Source: a virus
Reading direction: 5' to 3' (one strand)
Virus record (IMG/VR): IMGVR_UViG_3300030105_003319
Coordinates: 1-27,343 of that record
DNA: 27,343 nucleotides
This document shows, piece by piece, positions 1-7,366 of the stretch. The notes below the pieces were generated by a model. It saw nothing but the letters and a program-made list of their open reading frames with translations. It searched no databases and was not told the origin of the DNA. Positions within the stretch are counted from its first letter, which is position 1, and every line of letters begins with the position of its first letter. The position numbers and the translations under genes are program-made.

Positions 1-854
1 TGTGCAGCGTAGGCTTCCCCACCTTTTAAATCTGGCTTTTCATTAAAGCTTTCTGCGTCTTCGACTGTTGTGTTTAATAAAACACCAACACCGCTTTCTG
101 ATACTCCTGGGAAGTACTTTAAAATTAATCCAATCATTAAGTCCTGGACGTCTTCTTCTGTGCCAAACGATCCAATAGGAGCCTCAACATTAAAACCTGC
201 TGGAGTTGCTTCTGCTGTATAACCAGCACCATTCAAAACACTAATTAACTTTCTCGTAATCTCATCTTGATTATCTAAACCTTGTAAAGTAACATCTACA
301 TCATCAAAGTCTAGTATAGTACCTTCTAAGTCTTTAGAAGTAAGACCTTTGGCAAGAGCAACCACTTCGTCAGTTACTTCATCTTCCAATTCCATAGCAT
401 CCGGATCCTCAGGTGTATCCTCTACTGGAGCTTCAACATATTTTTTACCTTGTAAGTTAGTAAGACCAAAGTTAAGCATATTCTTAGCGTTTAGCTTAAT
501 GTGATTAATAATTTCACCACTTTCTTGCTTACTACCGAATAGTTTGTTATGAGCTTCAGGGTTAATTTCCTTTAATGTATTTGAAATATAGTTAGATGAT
601 GTCGCTTTTTTGGCTAAAGCCTGAAATTGCTCATCATTAATGTAATCTTTATCATAGAGAGCTCTAAGTACTATTAGGTTTTTAACTCTTGAAACAGCGC
701 CAACAGCTTTTCCGGTTCGCTCATTGCGATAAGCTTTAAGCATCATGTTTAATCCATCTTCACCACTAGCAGCACCTTTGACGGTTTGCTTGAAGCTATC
801 TGCCATCTCGCTAAGGGTTTCCATCCTATTAAATAGATTGTTGAACGAACTCAT
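1..854 (-). CDS. Unknown protein, 3'-truncated by the window edge
   Basis: An open frame runs on the minus strand from ATG at 854 to the left edge without a stop, giving at least 284 codons (begins MSSFNNLFNRMETLSEMADS). The product is mostly helical and polar. It has an acidic stretch around residues 140-160 (EDTPEDPDAMELEDE), then a C-terminal part rich in Gly, Val and Asp. I see no signal peptide, membrane segment or catalytic motif and do not recognise the family. A CATAAATA motif lies 9 nt upstream of the start, as expected for a T4-type late gene, so a virion or assembly role is a reasonable inference. It runs opposite to the replication block that follows, and the two starts diverge from about 855-937. 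Confidence 0.8.
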   Translation of the reverse strand, partial: MSSFNNLFNRMETLSEMADSFKQTVKGAASGEDGLNMMLKAYRNERTGKAVGAVSRVKNLIVLRALYDKDYINDEQFQALAKKATSSNYISNTLKEINPEAHNKLFGSKQESGEIINHIKLNAKNMLNFGLTNLQGKKYVEAPVEDTPEDPDAMELEDEVTDEVVALAKGLTSKDLEGTILDFDDVDVTLQGLDNQDEITRKLISVLNGAGYTAEATPAGFNVEAPIGSFGTEEDVQDLMIGLILKYFPGVSESGVGVLLNTTVEDAESFNEKPDLKGGEAYAA

Positions 855-863
855 ATATGATAT

Positions 864-871
864 TATTTATG
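864..871 (-). promoter_or_regulatory. T4-like late promoter motif CATAAATA
   Basis: CATAAATA on the minus strand matches the T4/cyanophage late consensus NATAAATA and lies 9 nt before the ATG at 854. The same motif with the same following bases (CATAAATAATA) precedes the plus-strand gene at 12096. Confidence 0.55.
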
Positions 872-898
872 CAACTATTGTAGGAATAATAGAAAAAG

Positions 899-927
899 TT
901 GCAAATTAAAAGGAACTACCGTATAAT
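899..927 (+). promoter_or_regulatory. Sigma70-like promoter, TTGCAA-17-TATAAT
   Basis: TTGCAA at 899-904 and TATAAT at 922-927 are separated by 17 nt. The ATG at 938 follows 10 nt after the -10, so the predicted leader is only a few nucleotides. The segment around the -10 is almost identical to 13139-13160. Confidence 0.65.
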
Positions 928-937
928 TAATATAGAG

Positions 938-1324
938 ATGAAGTTAAGTTATAAGGATTTTAATAAAATGAACGATAAAGAGCTTCGAGCTCTACCTGGA
1001 GTCGGGAGGAAGACAGCAACAAACATCGTATGTAACCGACCTTATCGCAGTAGTGAGGACTTATTCAAGATCAGAGGTCTTGGTACAAATACACTTAAAC
1101 AACTCGGTATCGAAAAGACTAAAAAGAAACGTAAAAAGTGGATCAATATAGATGGTGTTCAGTACCCACATTATACATTTGGATTTCATGAAGTAACAGG
1201 TGTTATGGATTTTTTCTGGCGTATTCCTAAAGAGTATCGTCTATATTATGGTAGGGAAGAAGAAAGTAAGGTAATAACTGCTAATTACCGTAAGGAACAA
1301 GACATCACACTTGAAAAGCTATAA
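938..1324 (+). CDS. Small helix-hairpin-helix DNA-binding protein (ComEA-like HhH)
   Basis: The 128-residue product carries a tandem helix-hairpin-helix in its first half. LPGVGRKTA at about residues 17-25 is the first hairpin, and FKIRGLGTNTL at about 43-53 is the second. This is the arrangement seen in ComEA-type HhH domains that bind the DNA backbone without sequence specificity. A very basic linker (KKTKKKRKKW type) follows, then an unrecognised aromatic C-terminal half. I chose ATG 938 because the only longer alternative, TTG 899, coincides with the -35 hexamer. A further in-frame ATG lies at 968. Its position at the head of the replication block suggests a nucleic-acid role, but the exact function is unknown. 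Confidence 0.75.
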   Translation: MKLSYKDFNKMNDKELRALPGVGRKTATNIVCNRPYRSSEDLFKIRGLGTNTLKQLGIEKTKKKRKKWINIDGVQYPHYTFGFHEVTGVMDFFWRIPKEYRLYYGREEESKVITANYRKEQDITLEKL

Positions 1325-1338
1325 GAATAGACTATATA
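1311..1338 (+). promoter_or_regulatory. Sigma70-like promoter, TTGAAA-16-TATATA
   Basis: TTGAAA at 1311-1316 lies inside the end of the HhH gene. A 16-nt spacer and TATATA at 1333-1338 follow, and the ATG at 1346 is 7 nt further on. Confidence 0.5.
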
Positions 1339-1345
1339 TTACAGT

Positions 1346-2014
1346 ATGTGTGCGATATTTGGAACGCCAAGTGAATCAATGTTAGAAGTCTTATACGAGG
1401 CTAATAAAAATCGTGGTACATTTGCGAGTAGTTGCGTTCAATTAACGTATGATGATCAGTATGTCTTTAAGAAAGAAGGTGAAATTAACTTTAATGATAT
1501 TAACTTATCTAAAAGAACCAAGTATTACTTAGGTCACGTACAATCACCTACATCAGCACAACGTAAGTGGACTTATGAAACGTCTCATCCGTTTGATACT
1601 ATGTCATGGATGGCGTTTCATAACGGTGTAATTACTAATGAACGAGAAATTAGAAAGAAGTACCTACCGTTTATTGAGAATCCGGTTGATACATCGGTAG
1701 TAGTTAATTTAATTCAGAAGTTTATGGAAGATGATCGTTCGAATAGTACGAATCCTGTAAAATATATTAGACAAGCATTAGAATTACTTAAAGGATCATT
1801 TGCTTTATCAATGGTTGATTGTGATACTAATGAGTTGTATATTGCACGTGTTGGTTCAATATTACATTATAATAAGCTAGGCAGTTTCTCGACATTACCA
1901 GGTAAAGACTATACCGAACTTAAGGAAGGTGTCATAATGAGACTTAATAAAACTACGAATCGATTTAACAAGGTTGGTACTTTTAAGCACGAATCACCAT
2001 TTATGTTTTTATAA
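1346..2014 (+). CDS. Class II glutamine amidotransferase (Ntn-hydrolase), stand-alone
   Basis: The 222-residue protein begins MCAIFG, so Cys2 becomes the N-terminal nucleophile after Met removal, as in class II (GlmS/PurF/AsnB-type) glutaminase domains. Supporting motifs in order are NRGTFASS (22-29), comparable to the NRGxDxSG segment, GHVQSPTS (63-70), and FHNGVITN (91-98), with Asn93-Gly94 as the expected oxyanion hole. The family hydrolyses glutamine and channels ammonia to a synthase domain. Here no synthase domain is fused, so the acceptor enzyme must be separate or the domain has another use. The stop overlaps the region just before the glycosyltransferase start (1 nt apart), which suggests co-translation. 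A role in making an aminated sugar or base is inference. Confidence 0.85.
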   Translation: MCAIFGTPSESMLEVLYEANKNRGTFASSCVQLTYDDQYVFKKEGEINFNDINLSKRTKYYLGHVQSPTSAQRKWTYETSHPFDTMSWMAFHNGVITNEREIRKKYLPFIENPVDTSVVVNLIQKFMEDDRSNSTNPVKYIRQALELLKGSFALSMVDCDTNELYIARVGSILHYNKLGSFSTLPGKDYTELKEGVIMRLNKTTNRFNKVGTFKHESPFMFL

Positions 2015-2015
2015 T

Positions 2016-2696
2016 ATGGATAATAAATTATTTATTTGCTCTGCTACTAAAGGTAAGAAAGAAGATACCCTACTTTGGCAAACTAAAGATATAGACTTAG
2101 ATGTATACTTTAAGGAGGGTAATAAGGACTCTCTGCAAAAAGTATACAATAAAGCTATTGACTTTGCTATTAAAGAGAATCTAGATCATATTATCTTATG
2201 TCATGACGATATTATACTAGAGAATTTTGATTACGAAAAACTTAAGACCCATTTTAAAAAATACGATGTACTGGGAGTAGCCGGTGCATCACAAATTAAT
2301 ATTCAAAAGCCTGCTCTATGGCATCTTATGGGTGGAGGATTTGGTAGTGGTAATCTTCATGGCGCAGTAGCTCACTTAAGTGGTCACCAAAAGTCAATGA
2401 CTGCTTTCGGACCATACCCACATCAAGCATTAATTATGGATGGTGTGTTTTTAGCTATCTCAAGAAAAGTTTTTAAGAAGATTCGCTTTGATGAAACGTG
2501 TCCAGCAGGGTTTCACTTTTACGATATTGCATATACTCTTGATGCTTCACTTTCAGGATTTAAATGCGGTGTAGTTGATGCATACATTACACATGCCTCA
2601 TCAGGGCTCCAATCTTACACAGATGAATGGAAAGGTGGCCAATCCTGGTTTCTTGAGAAGTATAATAAGTATGCTGGAAAGATTGTCAAGGTTTAG
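2016..2696 (+). CDS. GT2-like glycosyltransferase
   Basis: The 226-residue product has a GT-A-like layout: an N-terminal beta strand (KLFICSATKG), a helix, then LDHIILCHDDIIL (57-69) containing the acidic pair expected for metal/nucleotide-sugar binding (Asp64-Asp65). DVLGVAGAS, MDGVFLAIS with Asp142, and FDETCPAGFHFYDIAYTLDAS follow, the last being a typical acceptor-side acidic/aromatic segment. This pattern resembles the small Glyco_tranf_2_5-type proteins, from memory of the family. I start it at ATG 2016, one base after the TAA of the amidotransferase, rather than at the longer GTG at 1974, which would overlap that gene by 41 nt. Candidate acceptors are phage DNA, a virion protein or the host envelope; the sequence does not decide between them. 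Confidence 0.8.
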   Translation: MDNKLFICSATKGKKEDTLLWQTKDIDLDVYFKEGNKDSLQKVYNKAIDFAIKENLDHIILCHDDIILENFDYEKLKTHFKKYDVLGVAGASQINIQKPALWHLMGGGFGSGNLHGAVAHLSGHQKSMTAFGPYPHQALIMDGVFLAISRKVFKKIRFDETCPAGFHFYDIAYTLDASLSGFKCGVVDAYITHASSGLQSYTDEWKGGQSWFLEKYNKYAGKIVKV

Positions 2697-2697
2697 C

Positions 2698-2725
2698 TTG
2701 ATTATGATCCGTAATACTTTATACT
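2698..2725 (+). promoter_or_regulatory. Sigma70-like promoter, TTGATT-16-TATACT
   Basis: TTGATT at 2698-2703, a 16-nt spacer, and TATACT at 2720-2725, then 7 nt to the helicase ATG at 2733. The predicted start of transcription falls at or next to the ATG. Confidence 0.6.
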
Positions 2726-2732
2726 AATAAAG

Positions 2733-4037
2733 ATGGCAAGACTTTGTTTAGATACATTTGAGAATGTTCTCATGTTTCAATCGCTGACAGATAGCGGTTA
2801 CTTAAGTACTATAGCCGATCATGTAAAGCCAGAATACTTTAAGAATAAAGATATTGCTAATGTTTTTAGTATCATTAAGGACTTTAATGAGAAGAGGAAT
2901 AAGATTCCTACTAATACAGAGATCAAGTCTTATCTTATTACAGATGAGCAAAAAGAGTCTTTCAAGAGACTAGTTAAGTCGTTTTCTGATATTGATAAGG
3001 GGTTAGATAAAGACGAGTTGTATGAGAATACGGAGCAGTTCTTAAAAGAGAAAGCTGTATATTATACAATGCTAAATGTAGCTGAGGATGTTGCATCTGG
3101 TGAAGTAGATACTTCGAAGGTATTAGATAAATTTGAGAAGAGTTGTAACATTAGTCTTGTTACTGACTTAGGTTTAGATATTCATGGTGATATTGATCAT
3201 ATCATCGAAGATATGAATAACGTTGAAGATAAAATACCTTCTACTTGGGAATGGCTTGATGATGCTTTAGATGGAGGCTTTTTACAAGCTGGTAAATCGT
3301 TGTATGTTTTTGCTGGTGAGACTAATATTGGTAAGTCTATCTTTCTTGGTAATGTAGCTACTAATATTGCTAATCAAGGTAAGAATGTCCTGCTTATTAC
3401 CTTAGAGATGTCTGAGCTACTTTACGCAAGACGTATTTGTACTAATATATCTAAGATTCCTATGAAAGAAATGGCTGTTAATGGTGCATCATTACGAGCA
3501 GCTATTAAAGAAGAGCCAGGTCAGATCTTTATTAAGGAGTTTCCACCCTCGACTGTTACCCCAGGTCAGATACAAGCTTATATTAAAAAGTTTGGTGATC
3601 AAGGTATTAAGTTAGATGCGATTGTTATTGATTATCTTAATTTAATTCACTCTGCTGTAGGTACTAACTCTTATGAGCGTATTAAGAACGTTACTGAGAA
3701 GTGTCGAGCAATGTCCTACCTATTTAACTGTCCTATTATTAGCGCTACTCAATTGAATAGGGCTGGCTTTGATCAAGATAACCCTGACTTAGCTACTATC
3801 TCTGAATCTATTGGCTTAGCTGCTACTGCAGATGTTATTATGTCTATCTTTCAAAACGATGAAGATAGAGACGTTGGTATTATTAGGTTAGGTATGATGA
3901 AGAACCGATATGGTCCTCGTGGTATGACTCAAGCAATGAGGATTAAGTACGAGACTCTAACTATTGAGCAAGCCGATGATGTTGATCTTGAGGAAGATGA
4001 TACTGCTCTACAGTCCCTAGCAGCATTCAGTAGTTGA
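2733..4037 (+). CDS. 41: Replicative DNA helicase, DnaB/gp41 family
   Basis: The 434-residue protein has the two-domain DnaB layout. An N-terminal helical domain (to about residue 150) is followed by a RecA-like motor domain. The motor domain holds Walker A GETNIGKS (195-202), the motif ITLEMS (222-227) typical of DnaB-type helicases, Walker B IVIDYLNL (297-304), and ISATQLNR (336-343) with the conserved Gln340. SESIGLAATADVIM corresponds to the region before the arginine finger. It is close in length to T4 gp41. As a hexamer it would unwind DNA 5'-3' on the lagging strand and pair with the primase encoded at 9843. The C-terminus is acidic, which may serve partner contacts. It has its own promoter just upstream. 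Confidence 0.93.
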   Translation: MARLCLDTFENVLMFQSLTDSGYLSTIADHVKPEYFKNKDIANVFSIIKDFNEKRNKIPTNTEIKSYLITDEQKESFKRLVKSFSDIDKGLDKDELYENTEQFLKEKAVYYTMLNVAEDVASGEVDTSKVLDKFEKSCNISLVTDLGLDIHGDIDHIIEDMNNVEDKIPSTWEWLDDALDGGFLQAGKSLYVFAGETNIGKSIFLGNVATNIANQGKNVLLITLEMSELLYARRICTNISKIPMKEMAVNGASLRAAIKEEPGQIFIKEFPPSTVTPGQIQAYIKKFGDQGIKLDAIVIDYLNLIHSAVGTNSYERIKNVTEKCRAMSYLFNCPIISATQLNRAGFDQDNPDLATISESIGLAATADVIMSIFQNDEDRDVGIIRLGMMKNRYGPRGMTQAMRIKYETLTIEQADDVDLEEDDTALQSLAAFSS

Positions 4038-4061
4038 TTTACACAAAATGTAGGCTAAATA
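4034..4061 (+). promoter_or_regulatory. Sigma70-like promoter, TTGATT-16-TAAATA
   Basis: TTGATT at 4034-4039, overlapping the helicase stop codon, then 16 nt and TAAATA at 4056-4061, and 6 nt to the GTG at 4068. The -10 is part of GCTAAATA, so this site could instead act as a late-type promoter. Confidence 0.5.
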
Positions 4062-4067
4062 TTCCTG

Positions 4068-4943
4068 GTGAATATATTGATCTTTACAGATAACGATCTC
4101 GATGGCGCAGGCTCGGCATTATTATTAAAGAAGCTGTTTACCGGTCATGAAGTTATTATCGTTGATACTACAGAGTGGAATATTTTAAACGAGTTTAAAA
4201 GTCGTTGGAATACATTAGACCATTTTAATAAGATATTTGTTTGTGATCTTGCCTTAAGTGAAGAACAAGCTGAAGCAATTAATCGTGACAATGTTGTAAT
4301 AATAGATCATCATGCATCACATGCTGAGCATATTGCAAAGTATACTAAGGCTAAAACTATACTAAAAGAGTATAGTTCATGTACAAAGTTAATTGCTGAT
4401 AAGTTTGAAGCTAAATTAAACTTAACAGACGCTCAAAAAGAGCTTGTTGAGCTTATTGATCAATATGATAGTTGGTCATTTGACTTTCCAAAGGAAATTG
4501 ATCCTGCAAAGCTAAATGCAATCTACTATGGTTATAATAGACCAAAAGTAACCCAGTTTATTAAAGCATTTGCTGACGGTTTAAGAGAATATACCCCTCA
4601 TGAAAAAGGCTCTATAAAATTATTTTTTAAGCGTTTTGTAGAGCAACTTGATAGTCCGAAGTTTGTTGTGCGTGGTAAAGAGAATAAGATTGTATCAACG
4701 TTTGTAACTACGACAGTTAATGAAGTAGCAAATTACATAATTGATAAGTATGATGCAGATATTGCGATCATGGTTAACTTGGATCGTAAGATTGTTACAT
4801 TTAGAAAGAGAAAAGGATGCAAAACTCATTTAGGTGAGTTAGCGGAAAAGCTCTGTGATGGTGGTGGTTCACATAACTTGGCTGGAGGTAAGCTTGAAGA
4901 CAAGTTTATGGCTTTTAGTCAAAAATTTACCCCTATTGAATAA
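4068..4943 (+). CDS. DHH/DHHA1 phosphoesterase (RecJ/NrnA-type)
   Basis: The 291-residue product shows the DHH superfamily metal-binding motifs in order: TDNDLDG (7-13), VCD with Asp60, IDHHASH (79-85), and LIDQYDSW (129-136). The C-terminal GGGSHNLAGG (265-274) is the DHHA1 substrate-binding loop. The length fits the compact NrnA/phage-type members rather than full RecJ, which is much longer. Known activities in the family are 5'-3' ssDNA exonuclease, nano-RNA or pAp hydrolysis, and cyclic-dinucleotide cleavage. Residues alone do not separate these. The start is GTG, placed 6 nt after a -10-like TAAATA. It sits between helicase and SSB genes and overlaps the next gene as TAATG, so a replication or RNA-primer/nucleotide-recycling role is likely. 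Confidence 0.88.
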   Translation: MNILIFTDNDLDGAGSALLLKKLFTGHEVIIVDTTEWNILNEFKSRWNTLDHFNKIFVCDLALSEEQAEAINRDNVVIIDHHASHAEHIAKYTKAKTILKEYSSCTKLIADKFEAKLNLTDAQKELVELIDQYDSWSFDFPKEIDPAKLNAIYYGYNRPKVTQFIKAFADGLREYTPHEKGSIKLFFKRFVEQLDSPKFVVRGKENKIVSTFVTTTVNEVANYIIDKYDADIAIMVNLDRKIVTFRKRKGCKTHLGELAEKLCDGGGSHNLAGGKLEDKFMAFSQKFTPIE

Positions 4944-5242
4944 TGCAGCCACCGAAGATAGAGTCACCATCCGGTAATATAGCTACGCAAGAAGTAGAAC
5001 ACCTACTTTTGTGTTTTTGTACTTTTTGTTGTTTACTAAAAGGTAAGAAGTTATCACCACAGAATGTATTTGTATTAATACTTAAAGAATCGAAGCTGCG
5101 AAATATACTTAAGGTACTACTAACTGTTGAAAATAACTTCGAACTAGTTACTTTATTCCTTAAGTTCGAACCACAGATTGCTGAATCCAAGTATATAACC
5201 AAATACTTGAATCAAAATAAGACAATCTTTCAAGAGGATTAG
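4943..5242 (+). CDS. Small unknown protein in the T4 gene 33 position
   Basis: This is a 99-residue product whose start overlaps the previous stop (TAATG). It has a Cys-rich hydrophobic segment at about 20-34 (LLLCFCTFCCLLKG) and a helical C-terminal half rich in Leu and Lys. I do not recognise the family. In T4 the genes transcribed in order 33-59-32 lie next to each other. Here a 99-residue ORF, a 216-residue ORF and gp32 occur in that order, so a late-transcription co-activator (gp33-like) is a positional guess only; no sequence similarity is visible. An 89-residue ORF lies on the opposite strand, but the coupled start and gap-free tiling favour the plus frame. Confidence 0.6.
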   Translation: MQPPKIESPSGNIATQEVEHLLLCFCTFCCLLKGKKLSPQNVFVLILKESKLRNILKVLLTVENNFELVTLFLKFEPQIAESKYITKYLNQNKTIFQED

Positions 5243-5270
5243 TTGATTATTCTAACTCAGCGTCTATAAT
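5243..5270 (+). promoter_or_regulatory. Sigma70-like promoter, TTGATT-16-TATAAT
   Basis: TTGATT at 5243-5248 immediately after the preceding gene, a 16-nt spacer, TATAAT at 5265-5270, then 8 nt to the ATG at 5279. One of the clearest promoters in the window. Confidence 0.7.
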
Positions 5271-5278
5271 ACCTATAG

Positions 5279-5929
5279 ATGGTAAGTGAGCGTGAGAAGC
5301 AGATATATAATAGCTACTTATATGCTACTAGATCTGCTAAAAACCAACCTACTAAGTTTAGAAAAGACTTTAGTAAATTAAAAGATGAGGATTTCATCGC
5401 TCTTAAAAAGTTATCAGGCTTTTTCAATAAGCATACACATATTAACTATAGAGATTGGTTTGGCGCGCCATTTGAAGTATACTCTAAAGATGAGTACTTT
5501 GATTTAAGATTTTTTAATACACGCAAAGCGTTAAGATGCTACTCGTTGTATATAAAAGAAAAAGAACTATCTAATCCTGATACAGAAGAGAATATTAATA
5601 CTCTTAAGGAAGGTTTAAAGTTTATTTATAATTACTGCCGTGATAGTAATATCTCTGTTGATGAATATAAAACACATATAACAGGTAATATGCCGACTTG
5701 CCTCTTGCATTTACAAGAACATAGGTTAACATTCTACTTAATACATGCATTGGAGGTTGAACATACAATTAAGTCAGTTGAGAATAGCGTTCTTAACTTT
5801 ATTGTTCAAGACTTCCATACAGTTTTCGCGCGTACGCGCACAAAGTTCTCTGGCTCTGCAACATACAAGTTAAAGGCCAAAGATGGTATAACCAAAATAA
5901 CAACAATAGTTGAAACAAAACAAAAATAG
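5279..5929 (+). CDS. Unknown protein in the T4 gene 59 position
   Basis: The 216-residue protein (begins MVSEREKQIYNSYLYATRSA) is basic at its N-terminus and mainly helical. Notable segments are KLKDEDFIALKKLSGFF, WFGAPFEVYSKDEYFDLRFF and FTVFARTRTKF-like aromatic/basic stretches near the C-terminus. Its length (T4 gp59 is 217 residues) and its place immediately upstream of gp32 fit the helicase loader gp59. I see no convincing residue match, however, so the assignment is positional and tentative. It carries its own strong promoter, with TATAAT 8 nt before the ATG. A GC-only 12-nt palindrome, GCGCGTACGCGC, lies inside the gene at 5828-5839. Confidence 0.75.
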   Translation: MVSEREKQIYNSYLYATRSAKNQPTKFRKDFSKLKDEDFIALKKLSGFFNKHTHINYRDWFGAPFEVYSKDEYFDLRFFNTRKALRCYSLYIKEKELSNPDTEENINTLKEGLKFIYNYCRDSNISVDEYKTHITGNMPTCLLHLQEHRLTFYLIHALEVEHTIKSVENSVLNFIVQDFHTVFARTRTKFSGSATYKLKAKDGITKITTIVETKQK

Positions 5930-5937
5930 TATAGAAT
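5910..5937 (+). promoter_or_regulatory. Sigma70-like promoter, TTGAAA-16-TAGAAT
   Basis: TTGAAA at 5910-5915, 16 nt, TAGAAT at 5932-5937, 9 nt to the gp32 ATG at 5947. A second TATAAT at 5937-5942 overlaps but gives a poor 21-nt spacer. Confidence 0.45.
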
Positions 5938-5946
5938 ATAATAATT

Positions 5947-6792
5947 ATGAGTGCGTTTAATATGTCCATGTTCGAAAGTATCAAAGGTGCCTTGGCTTCT
6001 GATTCAAAAAAGCAATCCAAGTTCTCTGAGATGATTCAATGTAAGCCCGGTAATACATATACCGTTCGCTTACTTCCTTACTCTCCATCCCCGGTAGACA
6101 CCTTCTTCCATTATTATAATATGGGTTGGGTATCTTTCGCTAATGGTCAGTATGTCCAGACTCTATCTCCTCAAACGTTTGAAGAGAGATGCCCTATTCA
6201 AGAAGAGCGTTTCCGTCTCTCTCGTATGGGTACTGATGAAGAGAAAGAGAAGGCAAGTGTTCTCCGTCGTATGGAGAAGTGGCTTGTTAATGTCTTTGTT
6301 GTAGATGATCCTACTAACCCAGATAATAACGGAAAGGTAAAGCTCCTTCGTTACGGGAAGCAGCTTCAGAAGATTATTCATGAAGCTATTGAAGGTGAAG
6401 ACTCAGAAGAGTTCGGTGCTAAGGTATTTGATCTTGGTGATAATGGTGTTAACTTTAAAGTTAAGGTCGAGCAGCAAGGTGATTATCCTACTTATGTTAG
6501 CTCACGCTTTACTGGTGTAGGTAATCTTGGTCTAGATGAAGAGAAGCAAAAGAGTATTTATGATAGTGTTCATAACCTTAAGGAAGTATTTACTCTTAAG
6601 TCTACTGACGAGCTTAAGCAAATGCTTGATGAGCACTTCCATGTACGTGATTCATCTGCTGATAGTGCTCCAGTTATTGAGAGTGCTTCACCTCCTTTCA
6701 CCCCTGATCCAGCACCAGTTGCTGCACCAACCTCAGCACCGGTAGCAGATACTTCGGATGCTGACATCGATGACCTCCTAGCTGACCTTTAG
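5947..6792 (+). CDS. 32: Single-stranded DNA-binding protein gp32
   Basis: The 281-residue protein has the gp32 layout: a short N-terminal cooperativity segment (1-20), an OB-fold core containing the hallmark KWLVNVFVVDDPTNPDNNGK, followed by RYGKQLQKII. The tail is flexible and Ala/Pro-rich (about 225-268), ending in the acidic motif DIDDLLADL that in T4 binds partner replication proteins. T4 gp32 holds zinc with His64, Cys77, Cys87 and Cys90. Here the matching region (55-85) keeps a His (55) and one Cys (82, in CPIQ) but lacks the other two Cys, so zinc binding is probably lost. It protects ssDNA in replication and recombination and coordinates helicase loading. It is followed 4 nt later by the next gene. 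Confidence 0.93.
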   Translation: MSAFNMSMFESIKGALASDSKKQSKFSEMIQCKPGNTYTVRLLPYSPSPVDTFFHYYNMGWVSFANGQYVQTLSPQTFEERCPIQEERFRLSRMGTDEEKEKASVLRRMEKWLVNVFVVDDPTNPDNNGKVKLLRYGKQLQKIIHEAIEGEDSEEFGAKVFDLGDNGVNFKVKVEQQGDYPTYVSSRFTGVGNLGLDEEKQKSIYDSVHNLKEVFTLKSTDELKQMLDEHFHVRDSSADSAPVIESASPPFTPDPAPVAAPTSAPVADTSDADIDDLLADL

Positions 6793-6796
6793 TATT

Positions 6797-7366
6797 ATGG
6801 AACCGAATATGACACCAGAGGCAAAGGCCGCAGTCATGAATCTCATGGGTACCACTTACGGTCAAATGAAAAAGCATGACGATATGATTGTTGGACAGTC
6901 GGGCAACTTAAGCCCAGCCGCTCAACAGATGCAAGCCGCAGTTAAGAATCTTGCGCAAGTACCTACTATATCTCAAGAGCAATATGCAGCACAGCAAGCT
7001 GGTCGACCAATGCCACAACCTGCACCGCAAGCTGCTCCTGCACCGCAAGCTGCTCCTGCAGCACCTGCACATACTGCAGTACCAGCTATGGTAACACCAG
7101 AGCAAGCAATGGCTGAGCTACATCAAGCACCAAGACCACTTCCTGTTGCTGCAACGTTTCATCGAGATACTGTAGCTGCTATTACTGCACCAGCTGTACA
7201 ACAAGAGCAGACAATGGAGTTTGACTTTAGTGAGCCGAGCCAGATGGATAAATTGCTTGATGCTGTTAAAGAAAGCAACTTGCTATTAAAAGATATTAAG
7301 CTACAATTAGAGAAAGTAGATGTCCGACCAAAACGCAAAGCAGTTAAATCTAAAATCGCCCAGTGA
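6797..7366 (+). CDS. Unknown Ala/Pro/Gln-rich protein
   Basis: This 189-residue protein starts 4 nt after gp32. It has a short helical head (MEPNMTPEAKAAVMNLMG), a low-complexity Pro-Ala-Gln linker at about 70-100, and a C-terminal amphipathic helix with coiled-coil character (MDKLLDAVKESNLLLKDIKLQLEKV, quoted in part: DKLLDAVKESNLLLK). The tail is basic (RPKRKAVKSK). An 18-nt tandem duplication at 7022-7057 generates the repeated APQAAP units. The last 47 nt overlap the clamp gene in another frame. The family is not recognised. The linker-plus-helix plan and the position between SSB and clamp suggest a replication accessory or scaffold, which is inference only. Confidence 0.75.
   Translation: MEPNMTPEAKAAVMNLMGTTYGQMKKHDDMIVGQSGNLSPAAQQMQAAVKNLAQVPTISQEQYAAQQAGRPMPQPAPQAAPAPQAAPAAPAHTAVPAMVTPEQAMAELHQAPRPLPVAATFHRDTVAAITAPAVQQEQTMEFDFSEPSQMDKLLDAVKESNLLLKDIKLQLEKVDVRPKRKAVKSKIAQ
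7022..7057 (+). repeat. 18-nt perfect tandem duplication in the Ala/Pro linker
   Basis: GCACCGCAAGCTGCTCCT occurs twice head to tail (7022-7039 and 7040-7057), in frame, duplicating six residues of the Pro/Ala/Gln linker. It is consistent with recent slippage. Confidence 0.9.

Noticed and set aside
899-937. TTG 899 as the start of the HhH gene
   Set aside because: TTG is part of the -35 hexamer; the HhH domain and short leader are better explained by ATG 938.
4933-5202. 89-residue minus-strand ORF
   Set aside because: It lies opposite the coupled plus-strand gene at 4943, which fits the operon; no promoter or ribosome site supports the minus frame.
5828-5839. GC-only palindrome GCGCGTACGCGC as a regulatory site
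   Set aside because: It lies within coding sequence (Ala-Arg-Thr-Arg), is single, and has no neighbouring start or terminator.
5799-6020. Minus-strand 73-residue ORF spanning the gp32 start
   Set aside because: It covers the promoter and start of gp32 on the other strand and has no coding features of its own.
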